Shown in pieces: positions 9,963 through 21,570 of a DNA stretch of 64,000 nt. The position numbers and the translations under genes are program-made. Location: the NCBI GenBank assembly GCA_001632425.1, contig KV425584.1:1-64000 (forward strand), in the 5' to 3' direction. A model generated the notes under the pieces. The model ran no database searches and was not told where the DNA came from. It was given only the letters and a program-made list of their open reading frames with translations. Numbering within the stretch: position 1 is the stretch's first letter; each line of letters starts with the position of its first letter. This DNA is from Neolentinus lepideus HHB14362 ss-1. Lineage: Eukaryota; Basidiomycota; Agaricomycetes; Gloeophyllales; Gloeophyllaceae.

Positions 9963-11438
9963 TTAGATGCCAGCCTTGGCTTTGACGTCTGGGTCCGATT
10001 CCGCTGTTGTGGTATCAACAGAGAGTCTGAACTCTTCAGGACCCGGCGCAAATACCACACGCGTGGTGTGCGTATCTGACACCTGCGACACGTACTCGGT
10101 CGTCTTCGACAGCGTCACCAAAACGGTCACAATGGTCGGAATCATGCCCTATAAACATCTTGATTCAGCGGCGACAGCAATCAAGGGTGGCATCAGACAC
10201 GTACCACTGCATAGTAAAGCACAAGTAGGAAGATGTTCTATGGTAAAATCAGTCTAGATTTTTTGGGTGACGTAGAAAGGTTCCTACACGAGTGACCTGG
10301 CCGACGGACGGAACAAGAGACGTTATCATGACCAAAACCATTAAGATCGCATACAAGATTCCAGATTCCAGACTGTGAAAAGGATCAGGTCGGTGGTCTC
10401 AGTATACTGTAGGGATAGGATGACTTTACATGATATGGGCAATGCGGGAGTACCTCACTGATGGCCCAGAAGACTTATGAATGGTTCGTGAGACATGCCA
10501 AATTCTGCTGGCTGACTCCGCAGATGTCAAGCATTTTCTAGCAGGCATCGGAGAGAAAACATACCGATTCCTATTGTCATACTGAGATTCAACAAGAGCA
10601 TCGTGATGTAGTGTGCTTTGTTCACCCGCCCCACAATAATGCTTTCTTGGTGATACTCTGCAGGCAATGGATTCGGCCAGACTTCTCGAAGCGCTATCTG
10701 GTGCTCGCGAACTTCTGTAGTAATGACTGCAAGACCCAGAGCTACCCCACAGATTTACCAGAGTCTCCAGAACAAAGGCACTTGAGGTGCTCACCTATTT
10801 CTATGATTATCAAGAAGACGGAAGTCACCACAACCACACGCCTGTAGCTCCATAGAACAGCACAACGCCAGACCTGAAATACTGCTCAGTTAAGTGTTAC
10901 ACGAATATCATCCCGAACCTACCAGCAATGCATCTGCCAAACTACTAGGAGTTTGTCGATCAATTGAATCCAGGCTCGTCACTCTGCCAAATGACTCACA
11001 TGTTTAGCCCAAAGATACTGATACGTAATAAGCGCAGAAATGATTGCAACTTCCGCTGAGCGAGATTTGAAGCGGTATTGCCGTACGTCACGTCGTGTAT
11101 GAGGAGTTTTCGTGTGCTGTAGACGTCGATGATAAAATTCACGCTCGAGCTTAAGAACAGAAAGGTGATCAGGGCAACCAGCGTCGCATGCAAGCGAGAC
11201 TGGAGCGCCTTTCGCCCTGTGTAGACAACCGCCACACTGAACGTAACGAGGTACACCCCTATTGTGTCGAAGCGAGTCATTTGGCTGATGAAGATCGGAC
11301 ATCGATGTGCAGTAATTATGCTCACCGTAGAAGCCAGCTTCTAGCTGTGGTCGGAATCAGTTACACAGTCACATCGATAATCCGTGCTAGTGAGACACCT
11401 ACGTATAGAAGACCCATATACTGTGAAGGGCTAGACAT
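9963..11438 (-). CDS. Seven-segment membrane protein, left paralogue
   Basis: Start ATG 11438 (MSSPSQYMGLLY, then an intron). The next exons read LEAGFYGVYLVTFSVAVVY, then hydrophobic segments around LVALITFLFLSSSVNFIIDV, VTSVFLIIIEI, MLLLNLSMTIGI, YAILMVLVMITSLVP, IFLLVLYYAV and MIPTIVTVLVTLSKTTEY. About seven membrane segments are expected, with a polar C-terminal tail ending at the TAA at 9963. The layout and the PT-x-x-TVLV last helix match an unnamed agaricomycete family of multi-pass plasma-membrane-type proteins whose role is not established; a receptor-like role is possible but unproven. At least eight introns. It is clearly paralogous, exon by exon, to the plus-strand gene at 16612-18081. 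The first exon of 36 nt was chosen because the paralogue has the same short start (MNNEQYMTLVY). Confidence 0.75.
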
Positions 11439-13535
11439 GGCCGTTGGCACCGAAGATGAAAGTCTGTAATGGGTACCAGTCCCAATGCAAAGTGAGCAGA
11501 CAGCCGAGGAGACAAGCTGTGCAATGAAGGATTAAATACGTACACTCGCTCAAAAATCAATTGGTCTAAAATAACCTTGATTCCATGTCGTGTTTGCCTG
11601 ATGGTAAGTCGAGATGATTACTTCTCATTGATCCACCCTAAACATTCCGAAGCGGCTGTGCATGAGATAGGACACCCACTGACAAACTCGTGGCCCTTGT
11701 GCGAATCATTGGCTACACGGATCTAGTGATAAAACGGCTCATCAGGAGCTCGAGATCCTTTAGAGGAGATGAACGGCGGTAGGTACTCTGTGCAGCCCCG
11801 GGGCACGTCGGCCTATGGTGCGTAGTGCCAGTCGGTGTGAAAAATAGCTATTGCTGCATTTCAGATTAGAAACATCAGGCAATCCACAACTGATAGGTGC
11901 TCAGGTGGTCCATTAGAACCAACACCAGTGCCGTCCTGTGTATAGCACGACTGCTACGATCAGACATCACAGTAACGCTGTTGTCGTAGATCACATCTCT
12001 GATGGAAGATTCGCCGAGCAGGGATGTGCATCAGGGCACTGGATGGACGTATTGAGGACATTGCATTTATTCAACTGTGCCTTCGACATCGTCTGACGCT
12101 TCACTGTACCAGCAACCTAATTAAGGAGAAGACGTCATTTATAAGTCTACAGCTGAAGGATGAGAACTCTTCCCTCGGTACAAATCACCTCCTCAACCCA
12201 ATTGAGTTACAGGACTGCATCAGCACGGTACATTTGACCGTGGAATGATTATACAATAACCTTATGATATCACTGATCACTCCAATCTGGGGGCACTCGA
12301 TTGTCCACGCGTCTTCTGTGTAATCAAGTGCACCCATGGCAGAACAAGAGACAAACCCTACACAAGTACTTGGCACCGCCAATCTAGAAATCCGAGCGAA
12401 CAAAGGATACACATTTAATCGGTACATTTGGGAGCGTTTAAATACGCGTATGCACGTCCAGGATTTATCGAGTGTTCTTGGATGCCCATCATCGCATATC
12501 AGCGGCGCGACTCTCAATATGAGGGCATTCGACGAGCGCCGGACAACCGGCCGTGCATGAAACGAGGTATACATAGGAAGCTCCCGGAGCTTCTTACATG
12601 CGTGCAGAGCGCATCAACCATAGTGTTTCTGTCAGAGGTGTATGGATCGTGCTTACTGTCAAAAGACGATTCCCCTGGGACCCACGCCTCAGTGCAGCGA
12701 TGAGGAGCAACCTGTTCATCAAGCACAGCTGTTCCACCCGCGAGGACTCGGATCCGAACCTCAATGGAAATTTAGATGAGCAGGACGTACATATTAGCAG
12801 CCGGCACGGGTAGAATTTTGGGGATGGAAAGTGTAGTCAACTGTCGCTCCCAAGAATTAGGGACGCGGCGGGTTACACTGTCGATTCGCCAGACATAAGA
12901 GTTTAGGTGCCCGTTCACACGAGGATAGAAAGGTGTTTAGTAATGAGCAAAGCGCAGCCTCAAGGATCGTACATCATGAAGGATTGTCGCCGCTGATCGC
13001 AGTATTACATCGATATTGAAAATCCAGTATGTATCAGTGTTTCGGAATACATCGTTACTGAACGGCAGCGCACCGTGTCCGAGGGATGACAATCGGCTAC
13101 AGTTGTTTCTTAAGGCCAACACGGTACAGTGTCCTGTCAATTCTAGGTGCCCGTTGGCACCAGGCCAGAGATAAGACTAGTGACGGACAAAGCGCAGCCT
13201 TGACGGTCCGCAACGGCCTGTTACTCATGATTGCACCGAAAATACTACAGGCATCGGATAACAAACGCGATAGTCGAAACAGCTGATAGACGCATACCTC
13301 TGGGTGACGACCAACACAAACGCCAGATGCGAAATTCAAGGGCCCTTGTGTGCTCTTGCAACTCAAACTGATCGAGTCACGAAGATGCCCTTGCACCGCT
13401 TCCATCAGCGCCCATCCTAAGTCGGAGACAGCTTGGATAGTAATCAGTTTCTCAAAACATGGCAGCGGTGTGGGATGCGAGTGACTCCATAGCTGTCTCG
13501 AAGGTCGAATATTCGTGTGCACAGATCGATCGTCC
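11439..13535. other. No recognised gene; contains a diverged tandem repeat
   Basis: About 2.1 kb upstream of the left membrane-protein gene and downstream of the GNAT gene. Several frames of 60-160 codons occur on both strands, for example 13097-13576 minus and 12185-12574 minus, but none shows a family motif or consistent splice partners. A decayed gene is possible. Confidence 0.4.
12904..13255. repeat. Diverged tandem repeat, period about 240 bp
   Basis: TAGGTGCCCGTTCACACGAG at 12904 and TAGGTGCCCGTTGGCACCAG at 13144 start two segments that share CAAAGCGCAGCCT and a following CATGA-containing stretch. Similarity is clear over about 110 bases in each unit. Confidence 0.6.
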
Positions 13536-14312
13536 TCACTGCAAAAAGCTCTTGTAAAACACCCAAGCATCGACATACTCCTCGCCCTTCCCGTCCTTTC
13601 TCTTCAGTCTCCCCGCACATGGTATGCGCCCCGCCTTTTCGAAGCCCAAGGCTTCCCATATCCTAGTCCCGCATCAGCCACTCGTTGTAGTCGAGGTGTA
13701 GGACAGTGCTCACCTAACGGACGCAATGTTGTTTACGTAGACGAGATTGAACACGCTCGCCTGGTAGCCAAGTTTCGGAGCGTAGTGTACGTATGATTTT
13801 CCCAGGACAGTACCATAGCGCTTGCCCCGCTGGGCTGGTGGGATGACAAAGCCTCCGTTGCAAATCTAGGAGACCTGTTAGTTGGAGGCAACTAATGGAG
13901 AGCGCAGAATTTATTCACATGAGACGATCGACCTGGATAGTTCGGCTTCACCTACAAATCACCGTAATCTCACTGACCAATATATGCCCAGTGATTCACT
14001 CACATAGTAATACCCGGCAATACAATTCCTCCACTCCCTTCCACGACGAGCCTCATCGATCCTGTGCAAAATTTCGCTACCGTCTGATTGTGACCCTGAT
14101 TCAGCCCCTGATATCGCCACGAATACGTCCCCAGCAAAGAAGTACGCGTCGAACGCTTCCCGGGTATACACCTCGCCAGTCAAGACTTCTTGCGGATATG
14201 TAAGACCCGCATCAATTTCCTCTGCAAATATGTGGTATAGGTAGTCGAGTAGACCATCTAATGTTTGTGCAAGGGATAGATTAAGGTGGTGGATTGTCAA
14301 ATACTCTGCCAT
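13536..14312 (-). CDS. GNAT-family N-acetyltransferase
   Basis: Start ATG 14312 (MAEYLTIHHLNLSLAQTLDG). The protein reads FAEEIDAGLTYPQE, AYFFAGDVFV, then after an intron YYVKPNYPGRSSH, then ICNGGFVIPPAQRGKRYGT (the acetyl-CoA-binding Q/R-x-x-G-x-G/A motif of the fold), YAPKLGYQASVFNLVYVNN, and finally WEALGFEKAGRIP with AWVFYKSF at the end. This order is typical of fungal GCN5-related N-acetyltransferases, which move an acetyl group from acetyl-CoA to an amine; the substrate cannot be told. Three introns are needed: one after YYY, one after SSH, one after ASVR. About 200 residues, full length, no broken motif. It is divergently arranged with RER1, about 450 bases apart. Confidence 0.88.
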
Positions 14313-14763
14313 GACCGAATCCTTGGCTTCCACAGCCCATATTGTCGGCGACAGTGGGATACTGGATTGTCGGGGCGCTGAAATTACACCGTACGCAGAC
14401 ATTGTACGACAGGAGGACCTTGAAGATACGAGAAATATTAATCTGAATTGCGAAATGCCGGATTTCCGTCGGCTAAATTCCGAGAGCCTACGCCTTGCAG
14501 AACTCCTCCCGCCCAGGGGTGTCGAAGAAGTGTTCATTCGTGAAAACGTTATGCAGTTACATGTCGCTTGAGTCTGCAGAGCTCATGAAAGTCTAGCAAA
14601 GTGTGCTGCACGACGTGTAGGTCATCGCAGGAAGGACCAGACGGCGCGTCCAGAAGTGGCGCTAGAATGTGGGGACGTGGCCAGGACTCACGGTTCTTGT
14701 TCACGTCCACGCCGCCTTCTACTACGACCTCTTGTTGTACATTCTCTTCTTAGCAACGACAAG
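14313..14763. promoter_or_regulatory. Shared intergenic promoter region of GNAT and RER1
   Basis: Two divergent start codons (14312 minus, 14764 plus) face away from a 451-base gap, so both promoters must lie here. No strong TATA box was seen on either strand, fitting housekeeping-type expression of RER1. Confidence 0.5.
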
Positions 14764-15675
14764 ATGATGGAAAGCGAACAGCCATCAAGCGGACCCCTCG
14801 AACCCGTCATGCAGCACATTGCTCGGCTTAGGAGACAGTACCAGCAGACACTTGACCGAATTACCCCGTTTGGGATGTATAGGTGGTTAGGGACGGCAGG
14901 ATTGCTGGGGATATTCTTACTGAGAATTGTGTTATCGGAAGGAGTAAGTTCCAGCTTCAGTTTGGGCTGGTCTGTGTTCTGACGTGAGCGGAATTGGTGC
15001 GCTGGTAGTGGTACATTGGTACGTTCCATCCAGTGCTGCGCCTGGTCGCAAAGATTTTGACACGTTTCCTCTGCTTTAGTTTGCTGTGAGTAGCAGAATA
15101 TGTCTTGAAATTCTTGACTGCGTGTCCTGACGGACCGCGAAAGATGCACACGCAATATACCTTCTAAACCTCCTCCTTGCGTTCCTCCAACCTAAGTTCG
15201 ACCCATCCCTGCAAGATGACCTGATGGCAGACGAGATCGAGGAAGGAGGCGATGAGGGGCGGAGTTCCCTGCCAAGTACGCGAGATGATGAGTTTAGACC
15301 GTTCGTGCGCAGACTGCCGGAGTGGCAGTTTTGGTGAGACACCATATTCTGTGCTGCAATTTCGCTTTCTGACGGGTGCTGAGAAGGTTGAGCGCCACCA
15401 GAGCAACGTTAATTGCGCTGTTCTGTACCGTGTCGGAGGTGTTCGATGTACCGGTGTACTGGCCAATTTTGGTCATGTACTTCTGTGTGCTGTTCTTCTT
15501 GACTATGAGGAGACAGATCCAGTAAGTCCTAATCTTATATGCTATACTACCTTTCCCCCCTCCCCTTGCCCTTTTGTTCCCATCCACTAATCACTTTGGC
15601 AGGCATATGATCAAGTATAAATACATCCCTTTCGACATTGGGAGGAAGGCGCGTTATGGGACGCACAAATCATGA
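14764..15675 (+). CDS. RER1: RER1, ER retrieval receptor
   Basis: Rer1 is a four-pass Golgi membrane protein that returns escaped ER membrane proteins in COPI vesicles. Start ATG 14764 or 14767 (MMESEQ). The conserved core is plain: [121 protein letters not shown] and the last residues KARYGTHKS. Six exons add up to 197 codons, the usual family length: 14764-14943, 15009-15018, 15080-15085, 15144-15333, 15387-15521, 15603-15675. Exons 2 and 3 are only 10 and 6 nt, yet they are required to give the conserved GWYIVCYA. All introns are GT-AG. Function is very likely intact. Confidence 0.95.
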
Positions 15676-16611
15676 TGCTACTTATCGATTATACCTCCTA
15701 CTGCGAAAGTATCGTATTCAGATGGGATGGACTGTTATAGACATGTCTCCTTAATACTTGGATAATGAGGTTTTCTCGGGACTACGAACGTGACACCGTG
15801 GTGGCATGTGAAGGTCCTTGCACTCGTTCCTTCGTAAGTATTCGGGCTGTTGATCCTACTCGTTTCTTTAAGTTCAATGTTTGCACTTGGGTATGCACGC
15901 TAGCGATTGATATGTGTAATGTGAACGTTTGAACATTCAACCAGGTCCAGTTGGCAAGTGCGGCCAACCACGATTTACAGAATCATCGCGATGTTCATGA
16001 TTACGCTGATCGTCACTCATACTCGTACATGGTGTGTCCTTGTTATCTATACCGAGTGGTGCGACCTTCTGCTCCATTTCTTGCCATTTTTTGTTTTAAT
16101 CTCAGACAACTTGTCCTTGCGACTAGAGACGTAATCCACAACGAAAGGGGAATTTTGATGGCTGGTCTTTAAATCGAACTTCATTTTGCTTCCTTCCCGT
16201 ACGGGACACTTTTATTTCGGAGCCTAGCAACGGGCAGTGGCGATGTTCCATCATGGCTGAAGGTCCCAGATACACCGGTAAGACTCCTTTGAGTAGATGC
16301 TCATGATCAGCAGGACCCTAATCCTGAAACCCCTAGTGATACATTTGCAGGATATGCCCATGCTATTTCGGGAAAGCCCGGCTATAGAGAGTGAGTGGCG
16401 CTATGGCTCTACTATGGAAAGATTTCACTCACGCTCATCAGTATCTTCAGTGGCGTTCTCCAAGAGCTAGGTTGATGTAGCACTGGTTCGAAATGATATG
16501 TATTCTCGGCCAGTCATATTTACAAGCAACAGAAGAACGAAGTCTAGCTTATCTGTTCAGCCAGGCTGGTGTCCCTGGTGTCACTGCAACCGCCGCAAGA
16601 AAACGCTAGTC
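15676..16611. other. Intergenic between RER1 and the right membrane-protein gene
   Basis: Tail-side of RER1 and upstream of the next plus-strand gene. A possible short spliced frame begins at 16253 (MAEGPRYTG, then after an intron YAHAISGKPGYR, then IFSGVLQEL), but it has no counterpart upstream of the left paralogue and matches no family I know. Otherwise nothing recognised. Confidence 0.4.
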
Positions 16612-18081
16612 ATGAATAATGAGCAATACATGACTCTTGTATACGTGAGCATCTCGCTTGTCCTCCTAGAATTGTTATGTATGACTTTTATATTACAGCT
16701 CGAGGCAGCACTCTATGGTAAGCCCTCGTCGTGTTTCGTCGACCACGTCCGTTGAAGGACGCTCACCACCACGACAGGCGTGTACCTCGTCATTTTCGGA
16801 GGTGCTATCTACCATGTTGGAAGAAAGGCGCACGGCTCTCGCCTACATGCAGCGTTGACCGCTTTGATCATTTTCTTGTTCTTGAGCACGGGCGCAAACT
16901 TCGTCATCGATGTCTACAGTACCCGGACATTTTACATGCATGCGGAGTACTATGGGAACACTGCAGCAGGCGTTTCCCAGCGAAATGCGGAATCTGTGTT
17001 GCGCCAGGTGCACAACGGGATCTTTGGTGTAAATATGTGCGCGCGTATCATCTATGTCCAGTCTAACCTTCTGTTACTGAAGAAGCTGCAGCGGTCTTGC
17101 TGACGCATTGTTGGTTCGTATGTGGCGTACTTTTCGGCTTTCGCAGTTGTAATTATGGTTGTAGGTTTGGCGCTGTGCTGTCTTGTGGAACTATAGGCGT
17201 GCGGTCGCAGCATTATCTCTTGTCTTGTTGACGGTGGAAGTCGGTAAGCATGTCAAGTGCCACTACATCAATGTTGGTTTGAAAGTTTCTTCGACAGCTT
17301 TAGGCGCGGCTGTACTCATTATGGAACACCATGTTCAAGCGCTGGCCATCCGACGTGTTTGGCCGGAGCTATTACCCGCCGAATATTATCAGCAGGATGC
17401 CATTGCAAATCGTCTAAACAAGGTGTACTATATGGCGACCCTCCTCGTTAATCTTAGCATGACCGTAGCTATCGGTGATGATTGCTCTTCACTTCAAACC
17501 TGGAAACACTGACATGAATCTCCATATAAACAGCGGGGAGAATATGGTACGTGTCCCGATCCACCCAGAAGTTTTCCGGCGGTTCAGGGCGATACACCTT
17601 ACTTGTGCATATCGTGTAAGTCAGTCGAACCTCATATTCGCTCCTCTGATAAGTTTATTTTCTTGTTCTTCAGCCTGGAATCCGGCGTCATCTACGCGAG
17701 TGCAATAATTGTAGTAATGATATCGGCCCTTATCCCATCACCACCCAATAGCGTCTTTTCCGTGAGCCTGTTCATGTAACATTCTGATTCTGGAGCTAAC
17801 TGTTTGGCAGAATACAGCCACAATAATGCTCTATTACGTGGTTGTGAGTGCATCAGTTCGATTGCCACAGGCGTCAAATTAAACAGAAATAGGGCATGGT
17901 ACCGACTGTCGTAACGGTCTTGGTGGCCTTATGCAAGACAACTGAGTACAAGCCGCGGTCACCAGTGCTACTCAGTACGCAAATGATGTTCGCTCCAGGG
18001 TCTGGATGGCGCGTAGATTCCGTACAAGAGGCAGTTGGCGGCAAGTCGGGCATTGCTAGCTCGGCAGAGCTTGCTATATGA
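16612..18081 (+). CDS. Seven-segment membrane protein, right paralogue
   Basis: Start ATG 16612 (MNNEQYMTLVY; exon 1 16612-16644), exon 2 16699-16717 (LEAALY), exon 3 from 16778 (GVYLVIFGGAIYHVGRKAHG). Later exons give TALIIFLFLSTGANFVIDVY, VWRCAVLWNYRRAVAALSLV, LPAEYYQQDAIANRLNKVYY, LLVNLSMTVAI, LESGVIYASAIIVVMISALI, NTATIMLYYVV and MVPTVVTVLVALCKTTEY, with the stop at 18079-18081. The segment order and exon structure match the minus-strand gene at 9963-11438. About seven membrane helices are predicted. Membership of an agaricomycete-specific multi-pass family is clear, but the function is unknown. The C-terminal tails of the two paralogues have diverged strongly while the helices are conserved, suggesting both were kept under selection for some time. 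Confidence 0.75.
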
Positions 18082-19009
18082 GATATGTGGTTGCGATAGG
18101 GTCTCGTAGGTATAATAGAGTCACTTAAGATAAAGGTGTGGAAATCAACTCACACCTGAGCGTTTGGGAGGAGACACAGCTGCTGGGCTAGCCGTATGAA
18201 GTCAACGTTCCCTTAGGAGGTTCTCTCATCCTTGTGTTACTGCAGGAGTGAACAAAACGTCGCTGCGTGTTTCTACTCCAGTATTTCTCCGGTACATGTC
18301 TGTGGACGTAGCAAGGAGAATTTGGTGCATTTCCCGGCAAATTCAGGAGTCCTTTGGTAAACCAATGAGACAATGTTCCTTGCTACATATAAACACTGGT
18401 ACCGCTAAACCCATTTAAATCCTTGCGACAAAGCTCGGTCCAACCACGCTCATCATTGAGACTTGATTACTATTATCGTCAGTCGCGTAGTTTGACATGA
18501 TAGTTTGTAGAATATCATATTCGTCATACCAGAGATACAGTAAACGGATATGGATATTCAGTAAGGGTCTTCTGGCGGGCAATGGCTGGAAGTAATCAAT
18601 GTCTCCAACCGACCCATCGATGGTTTTGCTATTGTATCATAACTGTGAGCAATTCGTGGACCTACTGAGAAAGCACCCAAACAAGTTGGTATAACAGGTC
18701 CACTCATCATGCAATGCCTTCGCGCCTTTTCCCAGTGTTTGGGCGCAGGAAAAATCCTACTTCGTTTCGGTTGGCTACAATCGGTTCGGAGACAGTACTC
18801 CAGTCCGCGAGGTAACACGTAAATTGGTATTCGCTGAAAAGCCTGGAAGAACAGTGTGGTCAAAGACAGATACGTCCCATGGTAACTAACGAACGTCAGA
18901 TCTGCTCACTTATCAGAAGGACCCTGACCTGAAACCTTAGTCCAAAGCTCCGCTTGCTGCATATAAGATAGAGACTGCCTTAGAAGGTTAAATATGATGA
19001 GGTAGTTGA
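18082..19009. other. No gene recognised
   Basis: About 930 bases before the segmental duplication. A 101-codon minus-strand frame at 18558-18863 has no known motif. Confidence 0.4.
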
Positions 19010-21570
19010 TACCTGGGCGTTAAACGATCAGTTGTGGGCGCTCGTAGTTCCAGGAACTAATACCGAAGTCAGTCAGAGGCCGTCTCGGTCGTGGCTGATA
19101 TGAAGGTCTCCGCCACTTACTTCGGTGCTACTAGTGAGCGTGAAATGCCCATTCACCACATGACTCAATGACTGCGTGTTGGCGACTCCAAGAGTAAATA
19201 TGCAGCGGCCCTGTCCAGAAGTCCAACGTCCCCTAGCTATTGTATCAAAATACAATACTAGATCTATCTGATAATCCGAGGAATGACCTCGCGATCACAT
19301 CGGGCGCTCCTCTAGCGCAAATGAGCAATGAGCGTCTATCAAGCGATCACGGGCTCAGGTTATGACTCACTGCAGCTTCGTCCCCGTTCTTCAAACGTAC
19401 GTGTGATCCTTTCGTGCTTCTTCGCGGATTATCAATTGACGCCTGAGAGAGGCCGCGATAGTAATGCAGTACACACGGGCTGCATGCAGGCAGCCTTGAG
19501 ACTAAACTCTTTTCGCCCACCATCGGTTCAATCAATCCGCCAAAATGTGCAAGCTCACCAATAACATAATTATCCGTATCATTCGGAAGAGATGTCTACA
19601 TCAGGGAGCGTTCGGGATGCTCGCCGACCGTCAAACGAGACTCTGGGCGCGCAGGCTAATCAGTGAAAAGTTAGTTGAGTCCCGTCTCGACTCTGTCACC
19701 CACCTGTTCCTTCGGCCGAAGGACTGGACGTGCTTCAAAGCGAAGTCCAGGAGTGAACTTTTACCTCTGATGTATGGTGTTGATGGTACCAGGCAGAACG
19801 TGTATCAGTTCTGATTTCAAGGATCGTGCAGATATGACGCCGATACTGAGCGCTTACCAGACTTGCGTCGGCCGAAGAGAGTCTGAATTGTTGTCGGAAA
19901 ACTACAGCAGGTTGACCGTTACCGCGCTCTGGTCAACATATCCGGTGTTCTGACGTGACATAGAACGACGTCAGCGCTGGCCGTAGGGACGAGATCAGAC
20001 ACTCACGTATATATAATCAGTACATGTCACTCCGCTTCCGAGAAACTGGCGAGCCCCTCCAAACCCTGCCAACGCGACGTTCCCAGACTCAATTCGTGGG
20101 CAGGCAACGGAGTCGCGATGCAGGTTGAGTTGAAGTGTTCGGCGAGCCAGGAAAGTCCAGCATACAATGACAGGCGGAATGACGGTCTGGTATTTGGCAA
20201 GCGCGGAGGGGTCACTTAGGCAAAGAATGGTCATGGATGAAAGATGTGCTCCCGGGATGAAAACGAGCCATAGATGAGTAGCCTGAGTACACAAAGCCAA
20301 GGTCGATTAGTAAGGAGCAAGATAGCCCCAGTATGCGCAGTCTCGAATGACAGAACAAGATTGGACAATGATCAGTGAATCAGTGAATGAGGTCGTGGTC
20401 ACCTAGACCTGCGGCTTTCCGTCCAAATGAGCGACATCTGCGCTCTAGCACCGCGATTACCCGACGATTGAGACATCAGGACGTCCTTCATGCTTGCCTG
20501 TAATTTTGTATGCCGATAATCGACGAGCATATCATGGCACGAACAACGTGGACTCCGTTCAGATCGCCTTCTTGAAAACAAAACAAAAGCCCACTAAGAA
20601 TCCCGTTGAAAGGGAAAGGGAGCTAACTCGAGGAGGGTGCCTTCGATTCGACCGCATTAACGGAAACCTCCGTGTCGTGAATAGACCTTCCAAGTCTGGA
20701 GCGGCCTATTAAGGAGGAGCAATTTGTTGCTAAGACGCCACAGAACACGAAGAGTGCGAAATGGAGATCCACTAGCTGGCACATAAAGGCAGACCACACG
20801 ATATGCATGCTTGGCTAGCGTTCGTCGTGAAGGATTTTCACACGAGGTCCCAGCAGTATCATCAAGGCATCGGCGTCAGATCAGCAAGGCAGATACAACT
20901 GGACAATGCATGAGACGAAAAAAGTCTGGGGATCGTCCGAGGATAAGATCGTCTGTGATTTCCAAGGAGGCGTCCACCTTTATGGCAATTTCCCATTGAA
21001 TAACCTCTAGGTCCTCTGGCAAGATGTAATTCATGGGCGAGAACACGGTGCACGAGCACCACAGTTTCTCATGCGTCCAGTGGCATATCGAGCTTCCTTG
21101 AGATCCCGCTCTTCCTTAAACGTTCGTTCGCAAGTATTGATACTCCCAACTCCAACTCTTGATCCCACGTTATTACAAGAACTCTGTGGCGGCACCGGCG
21201 TGTTAGCAGAGCTAATTGTGGCGGGACGTCTGATGCATCGGAAAGACGCTAGCTTCTAGTCATCAAGCCCGAGCGGGGCCGGCTTGAGCTTCTCCATTTG
21301 CCCTGGATAAAATCTTGGTACTGGTCACAACGGATGCAGATCTGGGACACCTCACGAAGTGCAGTGACTCTCATCAATATAGTCGCGAGCCCGACGACCA
21401 AGGTCCTAGAAGAGGGCAAAGGCGATGACAATCAGGACGTACCCTTAATAAGTGTGAACGAGCCAGATACTAGCCCGCAAATCCTGGACATTGGTTCGGA
21501 TAGTTCAAGAAAGGAGAGTTTCCATCTGCCAAATAAGTCCCAGACCAGCAATTTCTGATGCTGAGCGTGT
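19010..21570. repeat. Segmental duplication, copy A (about 2.56 kb)
   Basis: Begins ACCTGGGCGTTAAACGATCA and ends TTTCTGATGCTGAGCGTG. The whole segment aligns in order with 21571-24543. Copies differ by many substitutions, mostly transitions, and by block gaps of 5-40 bases on both sides. No frame longer than about 100 codons survives. Minus-strand pieces such as VIQWEIAIKVDASLEITDD and FALFVFCGVLATNCSSLIG look protein-like and recur in the other copy partly in frame, so the ancestor may have been a minus-strand intron-rich gene. I cannot name a family. Confidence 0.8.
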
